From Alteromonas sp. ALT199 (GTDB lineage Bacteria > Pseudomonadota > Gammaproteobacteria > Enterobacterales > Alteromonadaceae), in contig NZ_JAHHDX010000064.1 in the NCBI RefSeq assembly GCF_018619335.1, forward strand, positions 1-58,048: a stretch of DNA of 58,048 nucleotides, read 5' to 3'. Made by a program: the position numbers and the translations under genes. Below, in pieces: positions 9,061 to 17,952 of this stretch; the first letter of the stretch is position 1; every line of letters begins with the position of its first letter. Below the pieces are notes generated by a model. It saw only the letters and a program-made list of their open reading frames with translations, was not told the DNA's origin and made no database searches.

Positions 9061-9092
9061 CAGCGTTTGTAGGACATATCTTACAAACGCTG
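9061..9092 (-). promoter_or_regulatory. GacA/UvrY response-regulator box
   Basis: The core TGTAGGACATATCTTACA (9068-9085; minus strand TGTAAG-N6-CCTACA) matches the GacA/UvrY consensus TGTAAG-N6-CTTACA with one mismatch. It is nested in a longer inverted repeat with perfect 11-base arms (CAGCGTTTGTA 9061-9071, TACAAACGCTG 9082-9092). Its centre is about 178 bases upstream of the inferred RNA start, the kind of distance known for csrB, rsmY and rsmZ. It implies control by a BarA/UvrY two-component system encoded elsewhere. Confidence 0.75.
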
Positions 9093-9167
9093 TAGTAAAT
9101 TTGGTGTAAAGGTGAAGATTTTGCTGAACGATATTTAAGCGGCAAGATGAAATTGAATAAAAATGAG

Positions 9168-9815
9168 TCACTTTTGTCTAAACATCACCTCACCGTTTAC
9201 GTGAGAAAGGCTTAACTGCCCAACAACCTGATAGTTATCATCATTAAAAAAAGTCCGATGTTTATCAACGGTCACAAATACTGCAACTCCTTCGCTTTTC
9301 TCGTCTTCTTCTATAACGCTATCAATGGCACCTAACAATAGGCGCCCAAAGCCATGATGTTGGTAATCTGGATGAACTGCGATAAAGCTCAACATATGAA
9401 AATCATCAGCTGGTACTAGCGCTCTTACTTTTTCTTCTTTTTCTAGCATTTGCTTGGTGCCAAATAGACCCGCTGTTAACAACATTCGTAATCTCCAATG
9501 CCAGTAACGGCCTGAACCGAATGCTGCGTCAGGTGCAGTCAAACACGCCACTGCAATCAACCGCTCTTCCTCAAACAAACCAACCATGGGCTGCTCAGCC
9601 ACCCAAAATGCGTTTAGCTCTTCACGAATAGCAGAACGAAGACGGCTTTCATAACCTTCTTTTTCAGCACGAAAAATGTCAATGAATAAGGGGTCATCAA
9701 CGTAAGCATTGTAAAGAATCGAAGCTGCAACTTTGAGGTCATCTACAGTAAGGTAAATAGCTTTAACAGCATCTTGCGAGGGGGCCAACGCATTATTCTG
9801 TGCATCGGTAATCAT
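9168..9815 (-). CDS. GNAT family N-acetyltransferase
   Basis: A 215-residue GNAT protein. The acetyl-CoA pyrophosphate loop is visible as LSFIAVHPDYQHHGFGRLLL (residues about 147-166; motif Q-x-x-G-x-G), followed by the final strand-helix region FFNDDNYQVVGQ. The family acetylates small molecules or protein amines; the substrate cannot be read from sequence. The ATG at 9815 has a very good AAGGAG site. It stands alone, with its 3' end close to the regulatory region of the CsrB-type RNA (76 bases to the box). It interrupts the ancestral csrB-syd spacing relative to E. coli. Confidence 0.85.
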   Translation of the reverse strand: MITDAQNNALAPSQDAVKAIYLTVDDLKVAASILYNAYVDDPLFIDIFRAEKEGYESRLRSAIREELNAFWVAEQPMVGLFEEERLIAVACLTAPDAAFGSGRYWHWRLRMLLTAGLFGTKQMLEKEEKVRALVPADDFHMLSFIAVHPDYQHHGFGRLLLGAIDSVIEEDEKSEGVAVFVTVDKHRTFFNDDNYQVVGQLSLSHVNGEVMFRQK

Positions 9816-10079
9816 AAAGGGCTCCTTGTACGCAAAGTTGATGACTTGTAAGTGTTCGTTTCAATGAAGCGGTTGCACTGGCCATGCTAAGTAGACCTGA
9901 CCCTCTCGACCGCTTTCAATAAACGAAAGGGCGCTCGTTCTTACATTAGATCACACGCCCATGGTAACTGCTCAACTTTTAGCCTACTCGAAAACCCCTA
10001 CAATGTTAACTTTTTATTAACACACATAAAGTGTGACAAATTCAGCTTTTGCTATTTCATCATCGAAACGACAAGTAAA
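9816..10079. other. Intergenic region between GNAT and DUF3192 genes
   Basis: No gene is seen. On the minus strand TTGTCA then TAAAAA at 17-base spacing could be the GNAT promoter. The -10 region lies in a short inverted repeat GTTAA-N7-TTAAC (10005-10021). The ribosome site of the GNAT gene is at the left edge. Confidence 0.3.
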
Positions 10080-10445
10080 TTAATGCATTAAACTATATGC
10101 ACTGTCGCCCCAGCCTACTAAATTGCCATTTCTGAAAACAAGCGGTGTACACTCATCTTTTGTTGTAATGCCGTCGCCCATTGTCTTTTGAGTACGATAA
10201 TAAAGTACGCGATATGTACCGTCTTGCTTTTCAAACAGTTCATTAAAATCTGCTACGCCCATTTTCCTTAAAACGCTTTCGTAACTGGTACCCGTTTCAA
10301 GATTCGCAATATGTTTGCGATTGTTAAACTCTCTATCCTCCCAGTCAGCACCGTAGTGACCATCAGAACCACTACCTACAGATACGACACAGCCAGAAAG
10401 TAAAACTGAAGATGCTAAAGCGATAGAAAGAAGAACTGTTTTCAT
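10080..10445 (-). CDS. DUF3192 lipoprotein
   Basis: A 121-residue outer-envelope lipoprotein. A basic start (MKTVLLSIALASSVLL) is followed by lipobox LSGC with the lipidated cysteine at 19. The mature part has the DUF3192 features DWEDREFNNRKHIANLETG, VLYYRTQ, and the C-terminal DECTPLVFRNGNLVGWG segment. The arrangement (small domain after a lipobox, with L-x-x-G-x-S-x-x-x-V) resembles BamE/SmpA-like folds, but this is inference. A paralogue lies at 15956-16330. Function unknown. Confidence 0.82.
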   Translation of the reverse strand: MKTVLLSIALASSVLLSGCVVSVGSGSDGHYGADWEDREFNNRKHIANLETGTSYESVLRKMGVADFNELFEKQDGTYRVLYYRTQKTMGDGITTKDECTPLVFRNGNLVGWGDSAYSLMH

Positions 10446-10818
10446 GTGAATTCCTTAGTAATTTATGTGTTTTTTATTTTGTTAATTAAGTGCCTACTGG
10501 CTTTACACTTAAAACTTACCGTTGCAAAAGTGTTTAAGCTAAACCGTAAACAGGATACTACGCCCACTTTGTGAATCGACACTGAATAGAAATAGCGCTG
10601 CTTAACCCCAGTCGCGGCATTTACGTAAAATGATGTAATTTAATGTTAGATAAACAAGATTGGGGCCAATCACGCATCCCCATGAATTTTATGAACTTTT
10701 TATGAAAAGGTGTTTTTTGGATTTTTCAAAAATAGTGAAATCAATAACTTATTAGTGAAATTGACTAGGTTAACAAGCTACACTGATGATATTGACGACT
10801 TTACATCATTTCTTGATC
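10446..10818. other. 373-base divergent intergenic region
   Basis: Divergent spacer between the DUF3192 lipoprotein gene and the small coiled-coil protein gene. It is AT-rich with several TTATGAA-like repeats near 10690-10702. A TTGACT at 10764 could be a -35, but no good -10 sits at proper distance. No RNA gene or coding sequence was recognised. Confidence 0.3.
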
Positions 10819-11130
10819 ATGACTAATTCAAACTTACAACAGCTTCACGCTTTATGCCTTCATATGCATCAAGAAGGCAAAACACCATCGGTAGGTATTT
10901 TAAGGGCCAAGGCTCCTTTTAAGACTTCTGTTACAGAAGCTATAGAAGCAATTAAACGCTTCAACGCCAACAAGCCCAAGCTAGACGCCTCTATCGAAGA
11001 AAAAGCCGCTCAGCAAAACTTTCCTTTAAGTACACATCAAGCAGACAGCTTACAAGCGCGGGTAGATACGCTAGAAAAAGAAGTAGCAGAGCTTAAAAAA
11101 GCGCTACATGAGATTGTGAGCGCTAAATAG
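10819..11130 (+). CDS. Small hypothetical protein with C-terminal coiled coil
   Basis: A 103-residue cytosolic protein. Residues about 5-50 look like a compact helical, possibly helix-turn-helix, domain (LHALCLHMHQEGKTPSVGIL, then TSVTEAIEAIKRFNANK). Residues about 75-100 form a heptad coiled coil (LQARVDTLEKEVAELKKALHE). I chose ATG at 10819 rather than the in-frame ATG at 10786, since the extra eleven residues look unlike coding sequence. I do not recognise a named family. The layout, a putative DNA-binding head with a coiled-coil tail, resembles KfrA-like proteins in miniature, but that is speculation. Confidence 0.65.
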   Translation: MTNSNLQQLHALCLHMHQEGKTPSVGILRAKAPFKTSVTEAIEAIKRFNANKPKLDASIEEKAAQQNFPLSTHQADSLQARVDTLEKEVAELKKALHEIVSAK

Positions 11131-11190
11131 CCGCAAGCACCTATAGCAACATGAACTCCAACTCAGTCAACGTATAACCAGACATTTGCT

Positions 11191-11733
11191 CTATGCAGTA
11201 GGGGTGAGTTGCTCAAGAAACGTCGAAAGCGATGGAGCAAGAATTTTGGACGGTTCTCTGCCTACTTGCTCTAATGCAACTTCACCGCTTTCATTGATAA
11301 CCGTTAATATAAAATCTTCTTCGTCTGTCAGCCCAAAAAACAACGTTGGTGCCTGCTTAAGTCTTTCCTTCATCAACAAATGACCAATTAAGTTTTGTTG
11401 TAGTCGATCGAAATCCTCACTATTAAAAACTTGAAGCAATTCACAACGACCTTGCGGGGCCATAGATTTTAAGTTATCACTAAAATATCGGGTAAAATAA
11501 CGACAATAATCGGAATTAAGTTCAAGAGACAAAGCTTCTTCAACATTGCTGAAAGATAATGGAGGAGATTGCAGCACAGGAGACCAGTTAACGAGCTCCC
11601 CATCTTGTGCCGTCGTTTCATAGCACGGCGATGGCCATTCGCTATCATAGGCGATTTTTAATCCATCACCCTCTGCGTGTTTGATATAAGACGATACAAA
11701 TTTATCTAATTGTGCAGAAATTGTTAGAGCCAT
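11191..11733 (-). CDS. syd: SecY-interacting protein Syd
   Basis: Peripheral cytosolic protein that binds SecY and may proofread the translocon. The 180-residue product matches the Syd family: a WPSPCYE segment (compare YGVPSPC in E. coli), then DFDRLQQNLIGHLLMKERLKQAPTLFFGL and the C-terminal LSTFLEQLTP. I chose ATG at 11733 with AAGGTAA upstream, which gives the usual length; an in-frame start thirteen codons earlier is less likely. It is divergent from queF, as in E. coli, and is part of the conserved neighbourhood around csrB. Confidence 0.92.
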   Translation of the reverse strand: MALTISAQLDKFVSSYIKHAEGDGLKIAYDSEWPSPCYETTAQDGELVNWSPVLQSPPLSFSNVEEALSLELNSDYCRYFTRYFSDNLKSMAPQGRCELLQVFNSEDFDRLQQNLIGHLLMKERLKQAPTLFFGLTDEEDFILTVINESGEVALEQVGREPSKILAPSLSTFLEQLTPTA

Positions 11734-11894
11734 AATGACGTTACCTTCGTATTTTTGGGGTACACTATACAACTAAATAGTTAAGTCAATATTGGGGTAG
11801 TTCTGGCTGTACTGCATGTTTGAGGTGCACTTTAGAAAAATGCGCTTTTGCAGAACTTCTTTTAGCACTCCAAGTAGATAGATGAAAGGTTCTT

Positions 11895-12755
11895 ATGTCG
11901 ACTGACAATTCGTCTCAAAAAATTATTATTTCTGCTCCTGACGACCTATCGCTAGGTAAACAGGTTGACTATGAATTTAAATACAACCCAAGCTTATTGC
12001 AAGGGGTACCACGCAGTTTAAGCCGAGATACGCTAGCACTGACCGATTCTGTATTACCTTTTGATGGTATAGACACATGGACGGGATATGAACTTTCGTG
12101 GCTAAATGAAAAAGGGAAGCCTAACGTTGCAATTTTGGAGTGCCACGTTCCAATTACCTCAAAAAACTTAATTGAATCGAAATCGTTCAAATTGTATTTA
12201 AATAGCTTCAACCAAACAAAGTTTGCTTCGGCAGAAGACGTACAAAAAGTGTTACAAACCGATTTGTCAGTGTGTGCAGAAGAACAAGTTGAAGTAAAAC
12301 TAATTCTTCCGCAGCAATTTTCTTCGCTGCAATTCCAAGAATTTAACGGGACCTTGTTAGACACTCTTGACGTGGAAATCGAGCAATATTCCCCTAACAC
12401 TCAATATCTGACTGTTGCCAAAAATGAAGGCCAAGTTAAAGAGACCCTAGTTTCTCATTTACTTAAATCTAATTGTTTAATCACAAGTCAGCCAGATTGG
12501 GCTAGTATTCAAATAAGATATGAAGGAAAAGCTATTGAACATGAAGGGCTTTTAAAATATTTGATTAGCTTTAGGCAACACAACGAATTTCATGAGCAGT
12601 GTGTCGAACGTATCTACAACGACATCATGCAGCATTGTCGGCCAGAAAAGTTAACCGTATGTGCTCGTTACACTCGACGAGGAGGTTTAGATATCAACCC
12701 TTTTCGTTCGAATTATGAAGCACCCTATGCCAATCATCGTCAAGCACGTCAGTAA
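11895..12755 (+). CDS. queF: NADPH-dependent 7-cyano-7-deazaguanine (preQ0) reductase
   Basis: Reduces the nitrile of preQ0 to the aminomethyl of preQ1 in queuosine synthesis. This is the long two-domain form of about 280 residues (here 286). The family signature [12 protein letters not shown] starts at E94. The catalytic cysteine that forms a thioimide is C194 in [14 protein letters not shown], with the acid D201. The start has AAAGG upstream. It is divergent from syd across 161 bases, the same arrangement as in E. coli. Confidence 0.96.
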   Translation: MSTDNSSQKIIISAPDDLSLGKQVDYEFKYNPSLLQGVPRSLSRDTLALTDSVLPFDGIDTWTGYELSWLNEKGKPNVAILECHVPITSKNLIESKSFKLYLNSFNQTKFASAEDVQKVLQTDLSVCAEEQVEVKLILPQQFSSLQFQEFNGTLLDTLDVEIEQYSPNTQYLTVAKNEGQVKETLVSHLLKSNCLITSQPDWASIQIRYEGKAIEHEGLLKYLISFRQHNEFHEQCVERIYNDIMQHCRPEKLTVCARYTRRGGLDINPFRSNYEAPYANHRQARQ

Positions 12756-12829
12756 TTAAACGGTGAAGTATACTTAACAAGGCTAACTAAACCCCGGCGG
12801 TAACAGCGAATTAGAACAAAGACGAGATT

Positions 12830-14386
12830 ATGGAAGCCAAACAACTACAAACGCTAAAACAAAATAACACGCTTCTTTGTCAGTTTATTGTGAAGCTCTC
12901 AGCATTTTATGAGGGCTTTTCAGATAAGATAGATACTGAACTAAAGATATTGCGAGGCCACCTTTCTGGCTCTCCTAATTTTAGTCTTGCCGCGGTGAGT
13001 ATTGAAAAGCTTAATAAATCTCTTCAGCATCAAGAGATAACTCTTAGAAAATACAGCGTTGATACAGTGTCGTCATTAGAAGATGCTATGAAACAGTTGC
13101 AGAAAATTGTATTTGAAGACGAGGACTTAAAAGGACTTACAACACAAGAGTTGATCAAGTTAAATCAACCGGTGGGCGATATTTTTAGCATTTACAAGCT
13201 TTACTCAAAAGCGATTGCTCTTCACCGCATTGCGTTGAACAAGAATATGATTGGGCTCGAACCAACCAATACAGTAGAAAGCTCGACTTGCGAGCAAGAA
13301 GGATCGCCAACCCACTCACTTAAAGATCATAACCCTCATTACCGTTCTATCTTAGTCGAACTCAATCATTTGATCGCTTCTTATGCGCAGAAAAAGCCCA
13401 ACGATCAGCAACTCAACGACATAAAGCTACGCCTTGATGAAGGCATGGATGAAGACCAGCTACTTAAAAGTTGCGTAGTGATATTGAGAATGATTGTGCA
13501 AGACGCTATGTCGGAAGCGAGTTTGACGGGTAAAGTTATACAAAGTCTTCACCGCTCTCTTGGCGAAGTTAGCAATGACGTGAGTACGACGATAGAAGAT
13601 AGCCAAGCCCAGTTTGAACAGCGCAAAGTGAGCAACGAACAGCTTAAACGCCATATTAATGATATCGAAGAAACTATGTCAGAAAGTGAGTCGTTAGAGT
13701 CACTAAAAGAGCAAACACAGCTTCGCGTAGAAAAACTCATGGAAACGTTAAGCGAACAGCAAGATAATGACCAGCAGGGTCAAGAGGCACTTATGGCACT
13801 GCTATCGTCCATGCAATCGCGTATAGACACATTGCAGCAGCAAACCAGCGTTTATAAAAAGAAACTGGCTGAACAAGCCATTCAAAGCCGCACCGACCCA
13901 CTTACTCGCCTCCCAAACAGGCAAGCTTATAACGAGAAACTAGAAGCAGCTTTTAATCACTTTAAGGCAAATGGAGAATTACTCGCAGTCGCGGTTGTAG
14001 ATATCGACCATTTCAAATCAATTAACGATAGATTTGGTCACGCAGCAGGCGATAAAACCCTGCAAGTGGTGAGTAAGTTCTTAAAACAAAGCCTGTCTGA
14101 CAACGATTTTATTGCAAGATGGGGAGGAGAAGAGTTCGTTATGCTGCTTCCTCAAGCAAAAATGGTAGATATAGATAAAAAGCTTAATGAAGTTAAAACT
14201 AAGCTTGCAGCTATGCCCTTTAAATTTAAGCAAGAAAAAGTAAAAATCACCGCTTCATTTGGCGCTACTAGCTTCGATGACAATGACACCACAGAAACCG
14301 TTTTCGAACGCGCCGATGAATACCTGTATAAAGCGAAACGCAATGGCCGTAATCTTGTAGTTACTGATTTAAGCACTGATTTGTAG
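12830..14386 (+). CDS. Diguanylate cyclase with helical N-terminal region
   Basis: Makes cyclic di-GMP from two GTP. The C-terminal GGDEF domain (about residues 350-515) has the active RWGGEEF motif with GGEEF at 432-436 and the upstream DPLTRLPNRQAYNE and DIDHFKSINDRFGHAAGD segments. The RxxD inhibitory site is absent (the position has S-D-N-D), so product feedback by that site is not expected. The N-terminal 340 residues have no membrane segment and are predicted from composition to be helical and coiled coil (about 255-345). The input signal is unknown. It lies 11 bases before ppnN and is probably cotranscribed with it. Confidence 0.92.
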   Translation: MEAKQLQTLKQNNTLLCQFIVKLSAFYEGFSDKIDTELKILRGHLSGSPNFSLAAVSIEKLNKSLQHQEITLRKYSVDTVSSLEDAMKQLQKIVFEDEDLKGLTTQELIKLNQPVGDIFSIYKLYSKAIALHRIALNKNMIGLEPTNTVESSTCEQEGSPTHSLKDHNPHYRSILVELNHLIASYAQKKPNDQQLNDIKLRLDEGMDEDQLLKSCVVILRMIVQDAMSEASLTGKVIQSLHRSLGEVSNDVSTTIEDSQAQFEQRKVSNEQLKRHINDIEETMSESESLESLKEQTQLRVEKLMETLSEQQDNDQQGQEALMALLSSMQSRIDTLQQQTSVYKKKLAEQAIQSRTDPLTRLPNRQAYNEKLEAAFNHFKANGELLAVAVVDIDHFKSINDRFGHAAGDKTLQVVSKFLKQSLSDNDFIARWGGEEFVMLLPQAKMVDIDKKLNEVKTKLAAMPFKFKQEKVKITASFGATSFDDNDTTETVFERADEYLYKAKRNGRNLVVTDLSTDL

Positions 14387-14396
14387 GAAGTAATGT

Positions 14397-15758
14397 ATGA
14401 AGAAAGTGCAGCTCAACCCTGTTGGTTGGATGAGCCAACTATCACAAGCCGAAGTCTCACGCCTTCAAGACGCAACTGATAGCGAGCTCTTTACAATGTT
14501 TAGAAACTGCTGTCTTGCAGTGCTAAACAGCGGCGTCGATGAAGATAATTTTGAAGCGCTTTTTGCTCCCTATGAGAACTTTGAAATAAAGCTCATTCGT
14601 CGCGAAAGAGGCGTAAAGATTGAACTGGTTAATCCACCGGAAGTGGCTTTCGTAGACGAAAATCTCGTGCGTGGAGTACATGAACACCTATTCGCTGTAC
14701 TTCGCGACTTGCTCTACATGGGAAATAAATATGCATTTCTTCATCAAACTGCACCGGCTGCAGGCAACGAAATTACGGATATGGTGTTTGACATGCTGCG
14801 CCATGCCAAGGCACTTGAGGGCAACGACGGCGTAAACACAATTGTTTGCTGGGGCGGCCACTCTATTAACCAGGTTGAGTACAAATACACTAAAGAAGTA
14901 GGCTATCAACTAGGCCTGCGCGATATGAATATTTGTACCGGATGCGGTCCTGGCGCAATGAAAGGCCCGATGAAGGGAGCAGCTATTGGTCATGCAAAAC
15001 AACGCCATAAAACCGGCCGCTATATCGGTATTTCTGAACCAAGCATTATTGCGGCCGAGCCCCCCAACGCCATTGTAAACGAACTTATCATTATGCCTGA
15101 TATCGAAAAGCGTCTCGAAGCCTTCGTTAGACTCGGCCACGGTATCATTGTATTCCCAGGTGGTGTAGGAACAGCTGAAGAACTACTCTACATGCTTGGT
15201 ATTTTAATGAATGAGCGAAATGCACAACAGCCATTTCCCTTTATTTTAACAGGGCCTGCCGGTAGCGAAGAGTATTTTGAAGCCATTGACGCCTTTATAG
15301 GAGCTACGCTTGGGCAAGAAGCACAGTCAAAATACCAAATTATTGTGGACGACCCAGAAGAAGTAGCACGTACCATGAGTAAACGCCTCGAAAAAGTGCG
15401 GAAATTCAGAGGTGCAATGGGAGATGCTTTTAGCTTTAACTGGTCTTTGAAAATTGAACAAGATTTCCAAAAGCCCTTCATTCCGACTCATGAGACTATG
15501 GCGACACTTCAGCTTCATTGGGAGCAAAGTAAAAGTGACCTTGCTTCAAATTTACGCAAAGCCTTTTCGGGCATCGTTGCGGGGAACGTTAAAGCAGAAG
15601 GCATTGCTCAAATAAAAAAACATGGCCCGTTTGAGCTGACCGGTGACAGTGCATTGATGAATGAAATCGATATGTTGCTAAAGTCGTTTGTAGAGCAGCA
15701 TAGAATGAAACTACCCGGTAGTGCGTACGAGCCTTGTTATATAGTGAAGAACAAATGA
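14397..15758 (+). CDS. ppnN: Pyrimidine/purine nucleotide 5'-monophosphate nucleosidase
   Basis: Cleaves the N-glycosidic bond of nucleoside monophosphates to give a base and ribose 5-phosphate; in E. coli the enzyme (YgdH) is controlled by (p)ppGpp. The LOG-family core is clear: TGCGPGAMKGPMKGA and the PGGVGTAEEL motif near residue 254. The family N- and C-terminal domains are both present, and the 453-residue length matches E. coli PpnN (454). Two close ATG codons exist (14393 in another frame, 14397 used), with GGAAG upstream. In E. coli this gene is also near queF. Confidence 0.95.
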   Translation: MKKVQLNPVGWMSQLSQAEVSRLQDATDSELFTMFRNCCLAVLNSGVDEDNFEALFAPYENFEIKLIRRERGVKIELVNPPEVAFVDENLVRGVHEHLFAVLRDLLYMGNKYAFLHQTAPAAGNEITDMVFDMLRHAKALEGNDGVNTIVCWGGHSINQVEYKYTKEVGYQLGLRDMNICTGCGPGAMKGPMKGAAIGHAKQRHKTGRYIGISEPSIIAAEPPNAIVNELIIMPDIEKRLEAFVRLGHGIIVFPGGVGTAEELLYMLGILMNERNAQQPFPFILTGPAGSEEYFEAIDAFIGATLGQEAQSKYQIIVDDPEEVARTMSKRLEKVRKFRGAMGDAFSFNWSLKIEQDFQKPFIPTHETMATLQLHWEQSKSDLASNLRKAFSGIVAGNVKAEGIAQIKKHGPFELTGDSALMNEIDMLLKSFVEQHRMKLPGSAYEPCYIVKNK

Positions 15759-15955
15759 GATCACTCGAACGTGATATGAAGCATTTGCTTACGTTTACTA
15801 CTTATGTTCGATAGGCGTTTTGATGTACACTAGCCTATAGTTTTGTTAAACCTAGAAATGTTACTTGTGAAGAGTATTCCTTGCTCTACACTCGTACCTT
15901 TTGGCGCTAGTGTCTCTCACCAACATTTAAGTATAAAAAACGAGAAGTATCGGTC

Positions 15956-16330
15956 ATGAACACCAAGGTTATTCGTCTAATTTTAGCTGGCATCGCGTTG
16001 TACACGGTGTTTGTTTTTATGGTTATCGCGTTTTATCCCGATAAACCAGAAAATATGGATTGGAAAGACCGTGAAGAATACAACCGCGTCCAAATTACCA
16101 AATTAAAATTGGGCAGTACTCGAGAAGAAGTATTGGCTCTACTGGGCTCTCCTGATATTACAGAAGCTAAACGACAAGGTGCCACAGCGATTCAGGTTAT
16201 GTTTTTTAGAACCCAGCACGTGCGCGCTGACGGGCTGACCACCCAAGATGAATGTACGCCTTTGCTATTCGAAAACGATAAGCTTATTGCGTGGGGTGAA
16301 GGGGCCTACTCCAGCTATCAAAAAAGTTAA
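15956..16330 (+). CDS. DUF3192 protein with N-terminal membrane anchor
   Basis: A 124-residue protein, paralogue of the lipoprotein at 10080-10445. Shared features include WKDREEYNRVQITKLKLG, the MFFRTQ segment and DECTPLLFENDKLIAWGEGAYS. Here a membrane helix (about residues 5-25, ending in FYPDKP) replaces the lipobox, so it is probably anchored in the inner membrane facing the periplasm. The L-G-S-T-R-E-E-V segment resembles BamE/SmpA-like folds. It is 11 bases upstream of the HDOD-like gene and likely cotranscribed with it. Function unknown. Confidence 0.8.
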   Translation: MNTKVIRLILAGIALYTVFVFMVIAFYPDKPENMDWKDREEYNRVQITKLKLGSTREEVLALLGSPDITEAKRQGATAIQVMFFRTQHVRADGLTTQDECTPLLFENDKLIAWGEGAYSSYQKS

Positions 16331-16341
16331 AAGGATGGGGA

Positions 16342-17952
16342 GTGACCAACATCATTTCCACGCTTAAACGCCTTGTTCATAACGGCGGGACTGAGCTTTC
16401 GGTCGAACAGCGTATTAATCACTGGTTAAAAAACGCCAAGCGAATATTGACGTTAGTTAATGCAAATCCAGCACTTGCCGCCGCGACTCTGCACATTGAA
16501 AATGATTTACCAAAAGACACACAGCAACTTATGTTACTTGCGCTTTTTGGTAAGTTATGTCGATTCAACGACCATTACTTACAACATATTCTCGCATCCT
16601 TGCTCGCTACTCTTTGGTTATCTAGTAAAAATACATCTAATAATAAGATACCTGACTTACTTCGCTTTTTACGCAAACACAATCTGTCTATTTGGTTAGA
16701 TATTATAAAGTTGCAAAAAGCCTTTCAGGTTGAAAAGCAGCTTAACTACGTTGCAGATAACCGACTCAATTTAGCTCAAAGGCTTTGTCTTATCTCTGGT
16801 GTTTTTTCAATCAGAGCAAAAAAAGCAAACTACAATGTGGTATTTTCTCAAATTGTAAGCCGCTTACCTGCACACCACCGACACCATATTTCGCCGCTCA
16901 TTACATTGTTCGGAGGTACTCTTCCCGGTACAAAAGTATACGCTGAAGGTGTACCGGGCGCATTAGTCGATATTCAACAAAGTCATGGTTATGTGTTTAT
17001 GCTCAGCAAAGATAACGATGATGGTAAGTGGCTTCCCTTATCGTCTATTCGCACGCCAGTTCCGTTATCACTGCCATTCGAACACTTTGTCGCACTATAT
17101 ACAGACACGGCTAACGCAAGAGCAAATCAAGGAGGCACACCATTTCTGCCGTCAACTTTTTCAATTCAAAATCCGCCTAAGGCTCTTATTACTATAATTG
17201 ACGAATTGCAAAAGCCAGATGTGGTTATTGAACAGCTATGCGAGAAAATTGAAAAAGCGCCCTCTTTTAATCACTTTTTGATGCACACTGCGAGTCAGGA
17301 CAATAGACTACAGCTTCCTGTAAAAAGCTTAAAACAGGCAGTGTTAACTTATGGTATAGAACGAGTAGGCGACATGCTTATTCAGTTCGCCCTGTTGGAG
17401 CGTCTAACACAAAATCAATTTCCTCTTATGGGAATGTGTAAGCAAATAACTTTGCTGGCGTGTTCACTCGCGAGCTACTTTTCCCAAAACGTTGACTCAA
17501 AGTTTACGCCACAATCGGCAGCCTTAACAATGACCTTTGTCTGCACGCCTCTATTTACTCTTCCCGGTTTCAAGGTGTCCCGGTCGTTGCCAGTCGACCT
17601 TACCAAAACGGTATCTATCAATAATGCATTTAAAGTGAAGTCTGATACGCCTTGGCTTGCGATAGCTTCTGAGCTCGCTGGAAGTTGGCATCAAAGCTCA
17701 ACATGGCGCGCTGTGATACATCAATGTGGAAAAGCGAGCACCGACGTCCCAAAATCAATTCAAAAAGAGCAAGCAATTCTGGTGTTAAGCTTTACCCTCG
17801 CGAAAGCCTGCTTGTTTAACCAAGACGTTTATTCCTTGCTTCAAGATATTAAGATAAAAACGCTGTTAAATATTCTAGGAGTGCAACGCGATGACGTATT
17901 TTCTGCGCTGGAATCCAACGGACAGTTACTGTTCTGTCCCCTGCCTTTATAA
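16342..17952 (+). CDS. HDOD-domain-like protein
   Basis: A 536-residue cytosolic protein. Residues about 285-400 resemble the HDOD domain: PDVVIEQLCEKIEKAPSFNH, then LKQAVLTYGIERVGDMLIQF and ITLLACSLASYF. HDOD proteins act as non-enzymatic signalling adaptors. The N-terminal 280 residues are helical with a small beta segment (YAEGVPGALVDIQ) and are not recognised. I chose GTG at 16342 with AAGGA six bases upstream. The gene follows a DUF3192 gene by 11 bases. No catalytic HD pair was seen. The HDOD call is by eye and moderate. Confidence 0.65.
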   Translation: MTNIISTLKRLVHNGGTELSVEQRINHWLKNAKRILTLVNANPALAAATLHIENDLPKDTQQLMLLALFGKLCRFNDHYLQHILASLLATLWLSSKNTSNNKIPDLLRFLRKHNLSIWLDIIKLQKAFQVEKQLNYVADNRLNLAQRLCLISGVFSIRAKKANYNVVFSQIVSRLPAHHRHHISPLITLFGGTLPGTKVYAEGVPGALVDIQQSHGYVFMLSKDNDDGKWLPLSSIRTPVPLSLPFEHFVALYTDTANARANQGGTPFLPSTFSIQNPPKALITIIDELQKPDVVIEQLCEKIEKAPSFNHFLMHTASQDNRLQLPVKSLKQAVLTYGIERVGDMLIQFALLERLTQNQFPLMGMCKQITLLACSLASYFSQNVDSKFTPQSAALTMTFVCTPLFTLPGFKVSRSLPVDLTKTVSINNAFKVKSDTPWLAIASELAGSWHQSSTWRAVIHQCGKASTDVPKSIQKEQAILVLSFTLAKACLFNQDVYSLLQDIKIKTLLNILGVQRDDVFSALESNGQLLFCPLPL

